A stretch of 64,000 nucleotides of DNA from Streptomyces akebiae (GCF_019599145.1 NZ_CP080647.1:1240001-1304000); one strand, 5' to 3'. Counted from the stretch's first letter, positions 7,448 to 16,803 are shown. Translations and numbers: made by a program. Notes: generated from the letters alone by a model not told the origin.

Positions 7448-8824
7448 TCACCACTCGGCCTCCCGGTAGTCCTTGAGGAACACTCCCGAGACCGGGTCGC
7501 CCGCCTCGCCGCGCACGATCGGGTCGTAGACGCGGGCCGCGCCGTCGACGATGTCGAGCGGGGTCCGGAAGCCGGCGCCGGCCATGCGGTGTTTCTTGGG
7601 GGCGGGGTTCTCGTCGGTGATCCAGCCGGTGTCGACGGCGCACATGTGGACGCCCTGGTCCGCGAGTTCGGCGGCGCTGGTACGGGTGAGCATGTTGAGG
7701 GCGGCCTTGGCCATGTTGGTGTGCGGATGCCCGGCCGTCTTGTTGCGCACGGCGAAACGGCCCTCTACGGCGGTCACGTTGACCACGTAACGGCGGGGGC
7801 GTGGGGAAGCGAGCAGCAGCGGCAGCAGGCGGTCGCAGAGGAGCGCCGGGGCGAGGGAGTTGACCAGCTGGGTCTCCAGGACCTCCGCCGGGTCGAGCTC
7901 CCCCAGCCGCGCCGACCAGGAGTTCTCCGGGGCGGGGTCGGGCAGCAGCCCGGCCTCGTCGGCCTCGCGCAACACGACGGGCAGGGTGGCGGCCCCGGCC
8001 CCCAGCATCCGCATCGGCGTGAACCCCGGTGCCTGCCGCGCCCCTTCGGGCAGCGTGTCGTACTCCCCGGCGGCCAGCAGCGCGTACGACTCCGGCGGCC
8101 GCCTCACCGTCTGGGCCGCGTTGTTGACCAGGATGTCGAGCGGCTCACCCTCCTGCCTCAACTGCTCGCACAGGCCCAGTACTTGGCGCGGGTCCCGCAG
8201 GTCCACGGCGACGACGGTCAGCCGGTCGAGCCACTTCGCGCTGCCGGGCTCGGCGCGGAAGCGGCGCACGGTGTCGTGCGGGAAGCGACTGGTGACGAGC
8301 AGCTCGGCGCCGTCGCGCAGCATCATCAGGGCCAGCTGGAAGCCGATCTTCACCCGGCCGCCGGTGAGCAGCGCGCGGCGCCCGCTCAGGTCGGTGCCGA
8401 GGGCGCGGCGGGCGGTGTTGTCGGCGGCGCAGTCCGGGCACAGCCGGTGGTAGAACGGGTCGACGTGTCGATAGGACGTCTTGCAGACATAGCAGTGACG
8501 CGACTTCAGAAGGACTCCCCCGCCGCCCGCCGCCCGCTCCGGCAGCGGGGCGTCCTCGCGCCGGTCCAGGGCTCCGGTGGCTGTCGCGGCCATCACGGCG
8601 GCGTCCGCGGCGGACTTCCGGGCGCTGAGCGCTTTACGGCGCCGCTTCCAACCGTCGCGCGCGAAGGACGCGGCGACCCGCTCGGCCCGTAGCCGCACGG
8701 GGTCGTCGACGGGCAGCGCCCGCAGCCGGCCGACCGTACGGTGGAAGGCCGCCAGTTCGTCCTCGGTGATGCCGCCGTCCTCGGCGATGCCGCCGTCCTC
8801 GGCGATGCCGCCGTCGTCGCTCAT
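7448..8824 (-). CDS. Zinc-ribbon plus SDR-fold protein, atypical catalytic site
   Basis: About 458 residues from the ATG at 8822-8824; ATG 8854 is a possible earlier start and neither has a strong ribosome site. The N-terminus has a short repeat (GGIAED twice, then GGITED). Mid-protein a four-cysteine knuckle (CYVC...CPDC) suggests zinc binding. The C-terminal ~300 residues are a short-chain dehydrogenase fold with a TGGRVKIG nucleotide loop and NNAA, but the usual YxxxK reads TNMAK, so the catalytic Tyr is absent. Cofactor binding without classical redox chemistry, or a shifted catalytic residue, is possible. It sits between two related tRNA genes on the same strand. Confidence 0.75.
   Translation of the reverse strand: MSDDGGIAEDGGIAEDGGITEDELAAFHRTVGRLRALPVDDPVRLRAERVAASFARDGWKRRRKALSARKSAADAAVMAATATGALDRREDAPLPERAAGGGGVLLKSRHCYVCKTSYRHVDPFYHRLCPDCAADNTARRALGTDLSGRRALLTGGRVKIGFQLALMMLRDGAELLVTSRFPHDTVRRFRAEPGSAKWLDRLTVVAVDLRDPRQVLGLCEQLRQEGEPLDILVNNAAQTVRRPPESYALLAAGEYDTLPEGARQAPGFTPMRMLGAGAATLPVVLREADEAGLLPDPAPENSWSARLGELDPAEVLETQLVNSLAPALLCDRLLPLLLASPRPRRYVVNVTAVEGRFAVRNKTAGHPHTNMAKAALNMLTRTSAAELADQGVHMCAVDTGWITDENPAPKKHRMAGAGFRTPLDIVDGAARVYDPIVRGEAGDPVSGVFLKDYREAEW
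8767..8815. repeat. Three in-frame ~15-base repeats in the SDR gene
   Basis: The unit GATGCCGCCGTCCTC(GGC) repeats nearly exactly and encodes the GGIAED series. The number of copies could vary by slippage. Confidence 0.7.
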
Positions 8825-8937
8825 GAGTGCCCCGCCCCGCGTGTCCCGTGTCATGTCGCGGCTGCCCCGCCGGCCCACGCGGCCTTCGGAGCAGCAAACG
8901 CCATGCGTCGGGCGCGGTGCGCCACCGTGGAGAGCGG

Positions 8938-9009
8938 TCCGGACGACCGGATTCGAACCGGCGTTTCCGCCCTGACAAGGCGGTGCGCCTGCCTCTGCGC
9001 TACGTCCGG
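8938..9009 (-). tRNA. tRNA-Asp-like (anticodon GTC), atypical
   Basis: A 72-nucleotide cloverleaf: acceptor CCGGACG/CGTCCGG, TA, D-stem GCGC/GCGC with loop AGAGGCAG, anticodon stem CCGCC/GGCGG with loop TTGTCAG, T-arm GCCGG-TTCGAAT-CCGGT, discriminator A. Bacterial tRNA-Asp normally has G73, so charging is uncertain. The stretch CGTAGCGCAGAGGCAGGCGC is shared exactly with the tRNA-Trp-like gene 1.5 kb away, implying common origin followed by anticodon-arm change. Confidence 0.8.
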
Positions 9010-9064
9010 ACCGCGTCCCCGGATCCTATGCGCCCGTGCCGGCCGCGGCCCACCGATTTATGAC

Positions 9065-9095
9065 CGGACCGGAGGGCGACGACCCGACCGGTCCG
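9065..9095 (-). terminator. Hairpin downstream of the WhiB-like gene
   Basis: CGGACCGG and CCGGTCCG arms around a 15-base loop, 64 bases past the leftward wbl stop. Confidence 0.45.
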
Positions 9096-9158
9096 ACACC
9101 GAACAGGCCTGCGGAGCCAACAGGTTCGCCGCTGTGGGACCTGTGCGCCACCGGCCGG

Positions 9159-9407
9159 TCAGCCGTTGTCGCTGCGGCGGAGTCGCAGTCTCTCCTTCTC
9201 GGAGAGTCCGCCCCAGACGCCGAACCGTTCGTCGTTGGACAGCGCGTACTCGAGACATGCGGTACGCATCTCGCACATGCCGCAGATGCGCTTCGCCTCA
9301 CGCACCGAGCTGCCGGGCTCGGGAAAGAAGAAGTCTGCCCCCGTCTGCGCACACAGCGCCCGCTCCTGCCAGGCACGGTCGATCGGGGTGATCGTGTCGT
9401 TGTGCAT
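9159..9407 (-). CDS. WhiB-like iron-sulfur regulator
   Basis: An 82-residue Wbl protein from ATG 9407 (MHNDTITPIDRAWQER); ATG 9416 is an alternative and neither has a clear ribosome site. Four cysteines (ALCAQT, then C-x2-C-x5-C in RICGMCEMRTAC) bind a [4Fe-4S] cluster, followed by the GVWGG turn and a basic tail (KERLRLRR). Wbl proteins bind the sigma factor and respond to redox, NO or drugs. From memory S. coelicolor WblJ lies in an equivalent neighbourhood, so this may be WblJ. It is about 6 kb from the ABC-F gene, but no link is shown by sequence. Confidence 0.88.
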   Translation of the reverse strand: MHNDTITPIDRAWQERALCAQTGADFFFPEPGSSVREAKRICGMCEMRTACLEYALSNDERFGVWGGLSEKERLRLRRSDNG

Positions 9408-9639
9408 GCACGGCATCGTGCCGAGTGCCGAAAAACGTTCGATCAACGTGACATCAACACGACGCTCCCGGCCTCCATGGTCCCCTCGCCCACCGGGGTG
9501 ACACACGGCGGCGCACGGGAGGGGCGCGCACCTCTTTCCGTGGCGCGTCCGGCCGATGCTCGGGCGGTCACGCGGACGCGGTGCCAGACTCGGCAGTACC
9601 GGCAACGGACCCCTCGGACCTCTTCAGAGGAGCGCAGCC

Positions 9640-10431
9640 ATGCTCACCACCCGCTATGTCACCGGCGCCCCGAACTGGATCGACCTCGGCACCCCCGACA
9701 TCGAAGGCGCCGCCTCCTTCTACCGGCACCTCTTCGGCTGGCAGTTCGAGTCGGCCGGCCCCGAGATGGGCGGGTACGGGTTCTTCCGGCTCGACGGCCG
9801 TACCGCCGCTGCCGGTATGCAGAACCCCCCGGAGCAGGGCCCTCCGTCCTGGAACATCTACTTCCGGACCCCGGACGCCGACGCCACGGCCAAGGCGGTC
9901 GAGCAGGCCCACGGCTCCGTGCTGATGCGGCCCATGGACGTGGCGGACGAGGGCCGGATGGCGATCCTCGCCGACCGGGCGGGGGTGCCCTTCGGCGTGT
10001 GGCAGCCCCAGCGCATCACCGGGCTCGACGTCGTCATGGACCCGGGCGCGCTGTGCTGGCTGGAGCTGTACACGCCGGATCTGCCCGCGGCGGCCGGGTT
10101 CTTCAACTCCGTGTTCGGCTGGGAGACCTCCGCGATCGACATCGCCGGCGGCAGCTACACCTGTGTGAACCCGGCGGGGACCGAGCCGGAGTCGATGTTC
10201 GCCGGCATCGTTCCGCTCGACGAGGACCCGAGCGAGGCGGGGTCCGGACCGTACTGGCTGCCGTACTTCGAGGTCCCGGACACGGACGCGGCGGTGAGCA
10301 GGGCGCTGGAGCACGGCGGCGGTGTCCGGCTGCCCGCCACCGACCTCGCGGGCGCGGGGCGCTTCGCCAAACTCACCGATCCGTACGGAGCCCGGTTCGC
10401 GGTGATCAGGAGCGAACGGCCGCAGGGTTAG
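9640..10431 (+). CDS. Two-domain VOC (glyoxalase-like) protein
   Basis: A 263-residue protein; ATG 9640 follows GAGGAGC. It contains two tandem vicinal-oxygen-chelate domains, residues about 10-125 (NWIDLGTPDIEGAASFY, GVPFGVWQP) and 140-258 (CWLELYTPDLPAAAGFF, DPYGARFAVI). Such proteins include bleomycin-type binding proteins, epimerases and dioxygenases; the typical His/Glu metal ligands are not clearly placed, so no reaction is assigned. It stands alone between the WhiB-like gene and the glucanase. Confidence 0.85.
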   Translation: MLTTRYVTGAPNWIDLGTPDIEGAASFYRHLFGWQFESAGPEMGGYGFFRLDGRTAAAGMQNPPEQGPPSWNIYFRTPDADATAKAVEQAHGSVLMRPMDVADEGRMAILADRAGVPFGVWQPQRITGLDVVMDPGALCWLELYTPDLPAAAGFFNSVFGWETSAIDIAGGSYTCVNPAGTEPESMFAGIVPLDEDPSEAGSGPYWLPYFEVPDTDAAVSRALEHGGGVRLPATDLAGAGRFAKLTDPYGARFAVIRSERPQG

Positions 10432-10525
10432 CGCCCTCGGCATCCTCACCATCCCCGGCGTCCTCGGCGAACAGGGCCCGAACACCGTTCGACTTGCCGT
10501 CACCTCATGAACTCACCCGCCTTCT

Positions 10526-10539
10526 TGAGAGCGCTCTCA
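10526..10539. promoter_or_regulatory. LacI-type operator upstream of GH64 gene
   Basis: TGAGAGCGCTCTCA is a perfect 14-base palindrome of the kind bound by CebR/LacI-family repressors. It lies just before a TTGACG -35-like element (10550) and about 105 bases upstream of the glucanase start. A near copy precedes the LacI-family gene at 12987. Confidence 0.75.
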
Positions 10540-10642
10540 GTCATAAGTCTTGACGCCTCAACTTCCCCTGGGAACAGTGGGGGAACCACAGCAGGGGCCC
10601 CGTCCGCTGTGCCTCCACTCCCCCACGTCCCAGGAGGCCATC

Positions 10643-11860
10643 GTGATCTCCCGCCGTACGTTCCTGTCCACGACCGCCGCCGCGGTCGGCGCCACCGCCG
10701 TCGGAGGTGCCCTCGGCTCTCCGGCCCAAGCTGCGCCGGCGACCTGTCAACTCGCCCTCCGCAACGCCTCGTTGCCGGGTACGGTCCGGGCTTACGTCAC
10801 CGGGCACGAGCAGTCGACGGGCGCCTGGGTGCTGCTGCGGGCCGACGGAAGCGTCTACCGGCCGGCCTCGCCCTCGGCACCCCAGACGCCGCTGCCTGTC
10901 GACTGTGCGATCCCGCTCGGCGCGGCGGGCTCGGCACCCAAGGTGCTGACGCTCCCCCAGATGTTCGGCGCACGCGTCTACTTCGTACGGGACAGCACCC
11001 TGGAGTTCTTCCTCAACCCGGGCCCCGCGCTGGTCGAGCCCGCCTTCGCGACACCCGCCGACGCCAACTACGGCAAGACGTGGTCGTTCTGCGAGTTCAC
11101 GTTCAACACCACCCAACTGTTCGCCAACATCAGCTATGTCGACCTGGTGACGGCCCTGCCGATCGGGCTGACACTGGAAGGCGACGGCACGCACACGGTC
11201 GCCCCGCTGCCCGATGGCGCGGTGGACCGGATCGCCGCGGATCTGGTGGCGCAGTCGGCGCGGGACGGTCAGCCCTGGGACCGGCTCGTCATCCGGGGCG
11301 GCGACGGCAGGGTGCTGCGGGTCGTCTCACCGCAGAACCTGATGGCGCCCTACTTCGACCGACCGGACCAGATGCCGTTCCGCGCCTACTGGAACTCCTA
11401 CATCGACCAGGTGTGGGAGAAGTACCGGTCGACGGATCTGAGGATCGACCTCCAGGGCGGCCGGGGCGTCCTGGCGGGGCGGGTCTCGGGCGACACCCTC
11501 ACCTTCGCCGGCGGCCACTCCTTCGCCAAGCCCACCTCGAAGGACATCTTCACCTGCAACCACGGACCGTTCACCAACAACCCCGGTGACCCCGACGACA
11601 AGAAGGCCCTCCTCGCCCGCCTCGCGGCCGGCTTCAACCGCTCGATCATGCTCACCCACCCCACCCAGCCGAACGGCGCGACGGCCGCCGACTACTACCG
11701 GGGGACGGTGACGAACCACTGGTCACGCGTGGTGCACGCCAACTCGCCCATCGGGTACGCCTTTCCGTACGACGACGTACGGCCGGACGGGCAGCCCGAT
11801 GTGTCGGGCGCGGCCCACGACGGCAATCCGCGCCGGTTCACGGTGACGGTGGGCGCCTGA
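10643..11860 (+). CDS. Secreted GH64 beta-1,3-glucanase
   Basis: A 405-residue protein starting GTG 10643, six bases after AGGAGG. The N-terminus is a twin-arginine signal (SRRTFLSTTAAAVGA... ending SPAQAAP), so it is exported folded. The mature part matches the glycoside hydrolase 64 / thaumatin-like beta-1,3-glucanase family: WSFCEFTFN, NISYVDLVTALPIGLTL, YWNSYIDQVWEKY and the C-terminal NHWSRVVHANSPIGYAFPYDD. It should act on fungal-type beta-1,3-glucan. The catalytic acids are not individually assigned. The operator upstream and the convergent LacI-family gene with the same box indicate local sugar-responsive control. Confidence 0.88.
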   Translation: MISRRTFLSTTAAAVGATAVGGALGSPAQAAPATCQLALRNASLPGTVRAYVTGHEQSTGAWVLLRADGSVYRPASPSAPQTPLPVDCAIPLGAAGSAPKVLTLPQMFGARVYFVRDSTLEFFLNPGPALVEPAFATPADANYGKTWSFCEFTFNTTQLFANISYVDLVTALPIGLTLEGDGTHTVAPLPDGAVDRIAADLVAQSARDGQPWDRLVIRGGDGRVLRVVSPQNLMAPYFDRPDQMPFRAYWNSYIDQVWEKYRSTDLRIDLQGGRGVLAGRVSGDTLTFAGGHSFAKPTSKDIFTCNHGPFTNNPGDPDDKKALLARLAAGFNRSIMLTHPTQPNGATAADYYRGTVTNHWSRVVHANSPIGYAFPYDDVRPDGQPDVSGAAHDGNPRRFTVTVGA

Positions 11861-11871
11861 GCGCTCGGCTG

Positions 11872-12930
11872 CTACGCGGAGGCGCGTCGTACCAGTGTGG
11901 TCGGCAGGACCACACTGGACGGCGTGCCGGCCGGGCCCTGATCGCCCGGCTCGTCGGGGGCTCGCCGTTCGAGGCCCCGGAGCAGGAGCCGGGCCATCAA
12001 ACGTCCCATCTCCTCTATGTCCTGACGGACCGTCGTCAACGGAGGGTCGGACTGCTCGGCCACCGGCAGCATGTCGTCGAAGCCCACCACGGCGACGTCC
12101 TCGGGAACCCGTCGCCCGAGCTCCCGCAGCACCCGGAGCGCGCCGGACGCGGACACGTCGTTGGCGGCGAACACCGCGTCCAACTCGGGGCAGCGGCCGA
12201 GCAGTTCCCGCATCGCCCGCTCCCCGCCCGCCGGGGTGAAGTCGCCCTCCACGATCAGCCGGGGGTCGGCGTCCACCATGACGTCCCGGAACCCGTCGAG
12301 CCGGTCCACGGCGGAGGTCTGGTCGAGGGGCCCGGTGATGTGGGCGATCCGGGTGCGGCCGAGGCCGACGAGATGGCGTACGGCGTCCCGCGCGCCGCCC
12401 CGGTTGTCACTGTCGACGTACACGGTGGTGGCGTCGCCGCGCGTGCCGTCGGCCCAGCCGGGACGGCCGCCGAACACGGTGGGTACGCCCGCGCCCTGGA
12501 TCAGCGCGGGCAGCGGATCGTCGAGGTGCAGCGAGAACACGAGTGCCCCGTCGACGTGTCCGCCGGCCAGATACCGTCCCACCCGGGCGTAGTCCTCGGG
12601 TCCTTCGGTGAGCAGCAGCACGAGCTGTGAGTCGTGCGCGGTCAGCTCCTTGCTGATGCCGCGGAGTTGCAGGGCGAAGAAGGGGTCGGCGAAGACCCTG
12701 GTCTCCGGCTCGGCGATCACCACGGCCACGGCGTCGTGCCGCCGGGTGACGAGGCTGCGGGCCGCCTGGTTGGGCACGTACCCGAGCTCCTCGACCGCCT
12801 TCCGCACCCGCTCGACGAGGGGCTCCCGAACGCCCTCGCCCCCGTTGACGACCCGCGACACCGTCGCCCGGGACACCCCGGCCCGCGCGGCCACGGCCTC
12901 CAACGTGGGACGCGACGCTGTCTCGGTCAC
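11872..12930 (-). CDS. LacI-family transcriptional regulator
   Basis: A 352-residue repressor starting at GTG 12930, with GAGGAG nine bases upstream. The N-terminal HTH and hinge are standard (TLEAVAARAGVSRATVSRVVNG, then LGYVPNQAARSLVTRR); the rest is a periplasmic-binding-type sugar sensor (IAHITGPLD, DAVFAANDVSA, VAVVGFDD, PLTTVRQD). It ends 11 bases from the convergent GH64 gene. Its own upstream region carries TGAGAGCGCTCCCC, almost the same box as before GH64, so I infer autoregulation plus repression of the glucanase until a laminari-oligosaccharide inducer is present. Confidence 0.93.
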   Translation of the reverse strand: MTETASRPTLEAVAARAGVSRATVSRVVNGGEGVREPLVERVRKAVEELGYVPNQAARSLVTRRHDAVAVVIAEPETRVFADPFFALQLRGISKELTAHDSQLVLLLTEGPEDYARVGRYLAGGHVDGALVFSLHLDDPLPALIQGAGVPTVFGGRPGWADGTRGDATTVYVDSDNRGGARDAVRHLVGLGRTRIAHITGPLDQTSAVDRLDGFRDVMVDADPRLIVEGDFTPAGGERAMRELLGRCPELDAVFAANDVSASGALRVLRELGRRVPEDVAVVGFDDMLPVAEQSDPPLTTVRQDIEEMGRLMARLLLRGLERRAPDEPGDQGPAGTPSSVVLPTTLVRRASA

Positions 12931-12986
12931 TGCGGAACACTCCTCGGGGGCGGCTCCGCTCAGGATAGCCCTGGAGGAGAGCCCTC

Positions 12987-13000
12987 TGAGAGCGCTCCCC
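12987..13000. promoter_or_regulatory. LacI-type operator upstream of the regulator
   Basis: TGAGAGCGCTCCCC matches the GH64 operator in the first 11 positions and lies 57 bases upstream of the LacI-family start. Confidence 0.65.
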
Positions 13001-13124
13001 GGAGCCCGGCCGGGACGCGTACGGCGACCCGCTCCGTTGCGCGATCGACGAGGTGGCCGAAGCCGTCGGGCGGCGGGACGCGGCCGAGCGGGCGCGGCCC
13101 GGTCGGCCTTTCCCCTCGGTGACC

Positions 13125-14132
13125 TCAGTGAGCGTGGGACGCCCCGGACTCCTCGGTGGTGTGGGGCTCGTGCGGCTCGTACCCCGGGATCGTCCCGTCC
13201 GTCCTGCGCACCAGGAACAGGCCCACCATGCCCATGTCGGAGTGGCTCTGGACGTGGCAGTGGTACATCCAGGCGCCCGCTCCCACCCCTTCGCCCGCGA
13301 CGACCTGGAAGCCGAAGGAGTCGGCGGGGCCGACGATCTTGTTGTCGACGACCTGGCTGGGGTCGTCGGGGCCGGTCAGCATGCCGGTGCGGTTGTCGGC
13401 CCAGCGGTGACCGTGCAGGTGGAAGGTGTGGTAGTACTCGCCGTGCGTGATGACGACGAACTCGACCCGGTCGCCCACGGTCGCGTCGAAGTGGGGGCCC
13501 GAGTGCGCGGGCTTGTTGTTGATCAGCAGGTCGTTGAAGACGACGGTGACGGTCTTGTCGGGCAGCACGTCGCCCTTGCGGCGGACGATGACGGGACCGT
13601 AGAGACCCTTGCGGACGCCGACCGTGCCGTGTTCGGTGCCGACGACATGGTCGTGGTAGTGCCAGTAACCGGCGCTGCCCGCACGCCAGGTGCCGTCCTT
13701 GCGGAGGCCGGGGGCGTGGGTGCGCCAGGTGTAGGTGCGGGTGCCTCCGGGTTCGACGTCGCTCCGGCTCAGCCTGGTGCCGTCGCTGGAGATCTCGTAG
13801 TCCAGGCCGTGGACGTGGAGGCTGGCCGCCACGTCCATCGTGTTCTCGAACTCGATGTGCAGGGTGTCGCCTTCGTTGAGCTCGATCAGTGGGCCCGGTA
13901 TCGAGGCCTTGCCCTTCTCGAAGCCGTAGCCCATCTGCCCGTCGGGCAGCTTCTCGGCGTACATCTTGATGTGCCGGACCTGGCCGCCCGCCGGGGCCGT
14001 CCTCGCCTGCGTGGCGGCGCTCGCGGCCCCGGAGGTGCCGACGGTCTCGATGGCCACGGACAACGATGTCGCGGCGGCCGCGCCACCCAGCAGCATCCGC
14101 CGGTTGAACCCTCGTCTGTCCATCCCGTCCAT
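13125..14132 (-). CDS. slac: Two-domain small laccase (multicopper oxidase)
   Basis: A 335-residue enzyme from ATG 14132 ([12 protein letters not shown]), with GGGGAG six bases upstream. A Tat signal precedes the mature protein. Copper ligands are complete: HVHG, WHYHDH (first His cluster), then [10 protein letters not shown] and [12 protein letters not shown] near the C-terminus, giving T1 Cys/His/His/Met and the trinuclear site. Two-domain laccases work as trimers and oxidise phenols; the sequence is very close to the S. coelicolor small laccase as I recall it. The divergent secreted redox operon 190 bases away suggests a shared extracellular oxidative role. Confidence 0.95.
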   Translation of the reverse strand: MDGMDRRGFNRRMLLGGAAAATSLSVAIETVGTSGAASAATQARTAPAGGQVRHIKMYAEKLPDGQMGYGFEKGKASIPGPLIELNEGDTLHIEFENTMDVAASLHVHGLDYEISSDGTRLSRSDVEPGGTRTYTWRTHAPGLRKDGTWRAGSAGYWHYHDHVVGTEHGTVGVRKGLYGPVIVRRKGDVLPDKTVTVVFNDLLINNKPAHSGPHFDATVGDRVEFVVITHGEYYHTFHLHGHRWADNRTGMLTGPDDPSQVVDNKIVGPADSFGFQVVAGEGVGAGAWMYHCHVQSHSDMGMVGLFLVRRTDGTIPGYEPHEPHTTEESGASHAH

Positions 14133-14322
14133 GCGGAACTCCCCACGCTGATAAGGATCTTGCGGAGACGCATCTGTGATCAACCTGTGAGACGGTAGCG
14201 GCCGTACGTCGGTTTATCCACACCCAGGACAAAGTTCAGACCATTCCGGTCATAGCTCTTGGCGAGTCGCGCCAAAGCGGGCTAGCTTCCTTGGCGCTGT
14301 TGCTGTGACCGAGGAGGTGCCC

Positions 14323-16803
14323 ATGTACTTACGAGGGTTGAGCGACGCGAAGAGACGGGCCTGGGCGGCCACCCTGACCGCCTCGGTCGTCACCGCGGGA
14401 CTTCTGTCGGGCCCCGCGGCCCAGGCGCGACCGGCGCCGGAACCACCGCTGACAACGATGTCGATCAAGTCGCCGCCGGGCGGCTCCGGCCCTCATGTGC
14501 TGATCTTCCACGGCTCCGCGGCAGCCGGGGACGAGTCCCCCGTCGTGAACGCCGGGATCGAGGCGATCGAACGGATCGGGCTGTCCGGCCCGGCCGCCGA
14601 GCGGTTCGGGGTCGTGGCCACCGACGACGCCTCCGTCTTCACCGACGAGACCCGCCTGAGCGGCTTCAACGCCGTCGTCTTCCTGACCGGCGGTGGTGAC
14701 GTCCTGGATCCCGAGCAGGAGGCCGGCCTCGAAACCTATATGGAGGCGGGCGGCGGTTTCGTGGGCGTCCACGACGCGGCCCGCGCCGAACCGTACTCGG
14801 ACTGGTTCACCGGTCTGATCGGCGCGCGGCCGGCCGCGTCCAGCCCGACGACCGTGCAGCGGGCGACCGTCGAGGTCGGTGACCGGCGGCACCCGGCGAC
14901 CAAGGACCTGCCGGTGCAGTGGAAGCGGCCCGACAAGTGGCTCAACTGGACCAAGAACCCGTCCGGCACCGTGCACACCGTGGCCCGGGTCCGCGAGTCG
15001 ACCTACCAGCCGGGCACCGGCGCCAACGGCTGGGACCACCCGGTGAGTTGGTGCCGCGACTACGACGGCGGCCGTTCCTTCTACACGGGCATGGGCGGGA
15101 CCGTCTCCGCCTACGACGAGACCGACTTCCGTACGCATCTGCGCGGCGCCCTGCTCTGGACCTCCCGCCTCGCACAGGCGGACTGCAAGGCGACCATCAA
15201 CGCGCACTACAAGGCGGAGCGGCTGACCCAGCCCAACCAGCCGGGGCAGAACGACCAGATCGGTGAACCGCACGGCCTGGTCACCGCACCCGACGGACGG
15301 GTCCTGTACATCGGCCGGGGCGGCGCGGACTCGTCCCAGCCGGTGGTCACCGACTGGAACAACCCCGACATCGGCAAGGGCAAGGGCGAGATCCACGTCT
15401 ACGACCCGAGGACGAAGAAGGTCACCCTCGCGGGTGCCCTCACCGTCTTCGGCAACAAGGGCGGCGGCGACGAGCTGATCAAGGTCGAAGAGGGCCTGCT
15501 GGGCATCGAGTTGGACCCCGGCTTCCAGCAGAACGGCTGGGTGTACCTGCACTACACGCCGCACTCGCGGATCGACCGTGACACCCGGATGGCCGAGCGC
15601 CGCGTCTCGCGCTTCACCCTCGACCTCACGAGCAACAAGCTGGACCTGGGCAGCGAGAAGGTACTGCTCAAGTGGCCGGTGCAGATCCACAGTTGCTGCC
15701 ACGCGGGTGGCGGCATGAGCTTCGACTCCAAGGGCAACCTGTACATCGCGACCGGCGACAACAACTCCAGTGGCTTCAGCGCCGGTTACTCGGGCAACAA
15801 CCCCGAACCGAACCACAAGGGCGTCTCCTTCGCCGACGCGCGCCGCACCGCCGGCAACACCAACAACCTCAACGGCAAGATCCTCCGCATCCACCCGGAG
15901 CCGGACGGCACCTACACCCTGCCCGCGGGGAACCTCTTCACCGGCAAGGAGACCGCCGAGGGCGGCGGCAAGACCCGCGGCGAGATCTATGTGATGGGGG
16001 TCAGGAACCCGGCCCGCATCTTCGTCGACCGGCAGACCGACGTCCTCTACGCCGGCTGGGTCGGCCCGGACGCCTCGACACCCTCCACGGCCTGGGGCCC
16101 GGCCAAGTACGACACCTTCGCCGCCATCACCGAGGCGGGGAACCGGGGTTGGCCGTACTGCATGGGCAACAAGCAGCCCTACCGGGACCGCAACCTGCCG
16201 GACCCCTCGAAGCCGCTCGGCTGGTACGACTGCGACCACCCGAAGAACGAGTCCCCGAACAACGACGGACTCGTCAACCTGCCCCCGGTGACCGGCAACA
16301 ACATCTGGTACTCACCGCAGGGCGGCGCCCCCGACTTCCCCCGGGACGCGAGCGGCATCCCCTCGTACAAGAACGAGGAGGCCACGTACCTGCTGCCGTG
16401 GCTCAAGGGCGGCGGTCAGGCGACCATGAACGGGCCGGTCTACCGGTACTCCGCGTCCGGCGACGACTCCGGCCGGTGGCCGGCCTACTGGGACGGCAAG
16501 TGGTTCGTCGGCGACTTCTACGACGCCGACCAGCCGCGCCACGCGGTGGTCATGGACCCGAAGAACCAGGGCAACGGCGGACTCCCGGTCCACGCGGAGT
16601 CCCTGAAGAAGATCGTGCCGGTCGGGGCCGACGGCATCAGGAACCTCATGGACTGGAAGTTCGGTCCGGACGGCGCGCTGTACGTCCTCGACTACGGACG
16701 CGGCTTCTTCACCTCGGACGCCAAGTCGGCGTTGTGGCGCGTCACCTACACGGGCGGCGGCCCGACCCCGGCGGCCGACGAGCTGGCGAGGAAGGCGGAG
16801 TGA
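14323..16803 (+). CDS. Secreted ThuA - glucose/sorbosone dehydrogenase fusion
   Basis: An 826-residue secreted protein; ATG 14323 follows GAGGAGGTG. After a signal peptide (LSGPAAQARPAP), residues ~50-280 form a ThuA-like (trehalose-utilisation, glutamine-amidotransferase-like) domain with GGGFVGVHDAAR and WTKNPSGTVH. Residues ~310-810 form a beta-propeller of the PQQ-dependent glucose/sorbosone dehydrogenase family (EEGLLGIELDPGF, HAGGGMSFDSKGNLYIATGDN, GVRNPARI, DGALYVLDYGRGFF). Such fusions are linked to carbohydrate oxidation outside the cell. It overlaps the next gene by one base (TGATG), so the two are translationally coupled. Confidence 0.9.
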   Translation: MYLRGLSDAKRRAWAATLTASVVTAGLLSGPAAQARPAPEPPLTTMSIKSPPGGSGPHVLIFHGSAAAGDESPVVNAGIEAIERIGLSGPAAERFGVVATDDASVFTDETRLSGFNAVVFLTGGGDVLDPEQEAGLETYMEAGGGFVGVHDAARAEPYSDWFTGLIGARPAASSPTTVQRATVEVGDRRHPATKDLPVQWKRPDKWLNWTKNPSGTVHTVARVRESTYQPGTGANGWDHPVSWCRDYDGGRSFYTGMGGTVSAYDETDFRTHLRGALLWTSRLAQADCKATINAHYKAERLTQPNQPGQNDQIGEPHGLVTAPDGRVLYIGRGGADSSQPVVTDWNNPDIGKGKGEIHVYDPRTKKVTLAGALTVFGNKGGGDELIKVEEGLLGIELDPGFQQNGWVYLHYTPHSRIDRDTRMAERRVSRFTLDLTSNKLDLGSEKVLLKWPVQIHSCCHAGGGMSFDSKGNLYIATGDNNSSGFSAGYSGNNPEPNHKGVSFADARRTAGNTNNLNGKILRIHPEPDGTYTLPAGNLFTGKETAEGGGKTRGEIYVMGVRNPARIFVDRQTDVLYAGWVGPDASTPSTAWGPAKYDTFAAITEAGNRGWPYCMGNKQPYRDRNLPDPSKPLGWYDCDHPKNESPNNDGLVNLPPVTGNNIWYSPQGGAPDFPRDASGIPSYKNEEATYLLPWLKGGGQATMNGPVYRYSASGDDSGRWPAYWDGKWFVGDFYDADQPRHAVVMDPKNQGNGGLPVHAESLKKIVPVGADGIRNLMDWKFGPDGALYVLDYGRGFFTSDAKSALWRVTYTGGGPTPAADELARKAE

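Noticed and set aside
11872..14232. 786-codon leftward frame spanning the LacI gene and beyond
   Set aside because: Only the part after GTG 12930 is LacI-like; the rest is an out-of-frame shadow of the small laccase gene.
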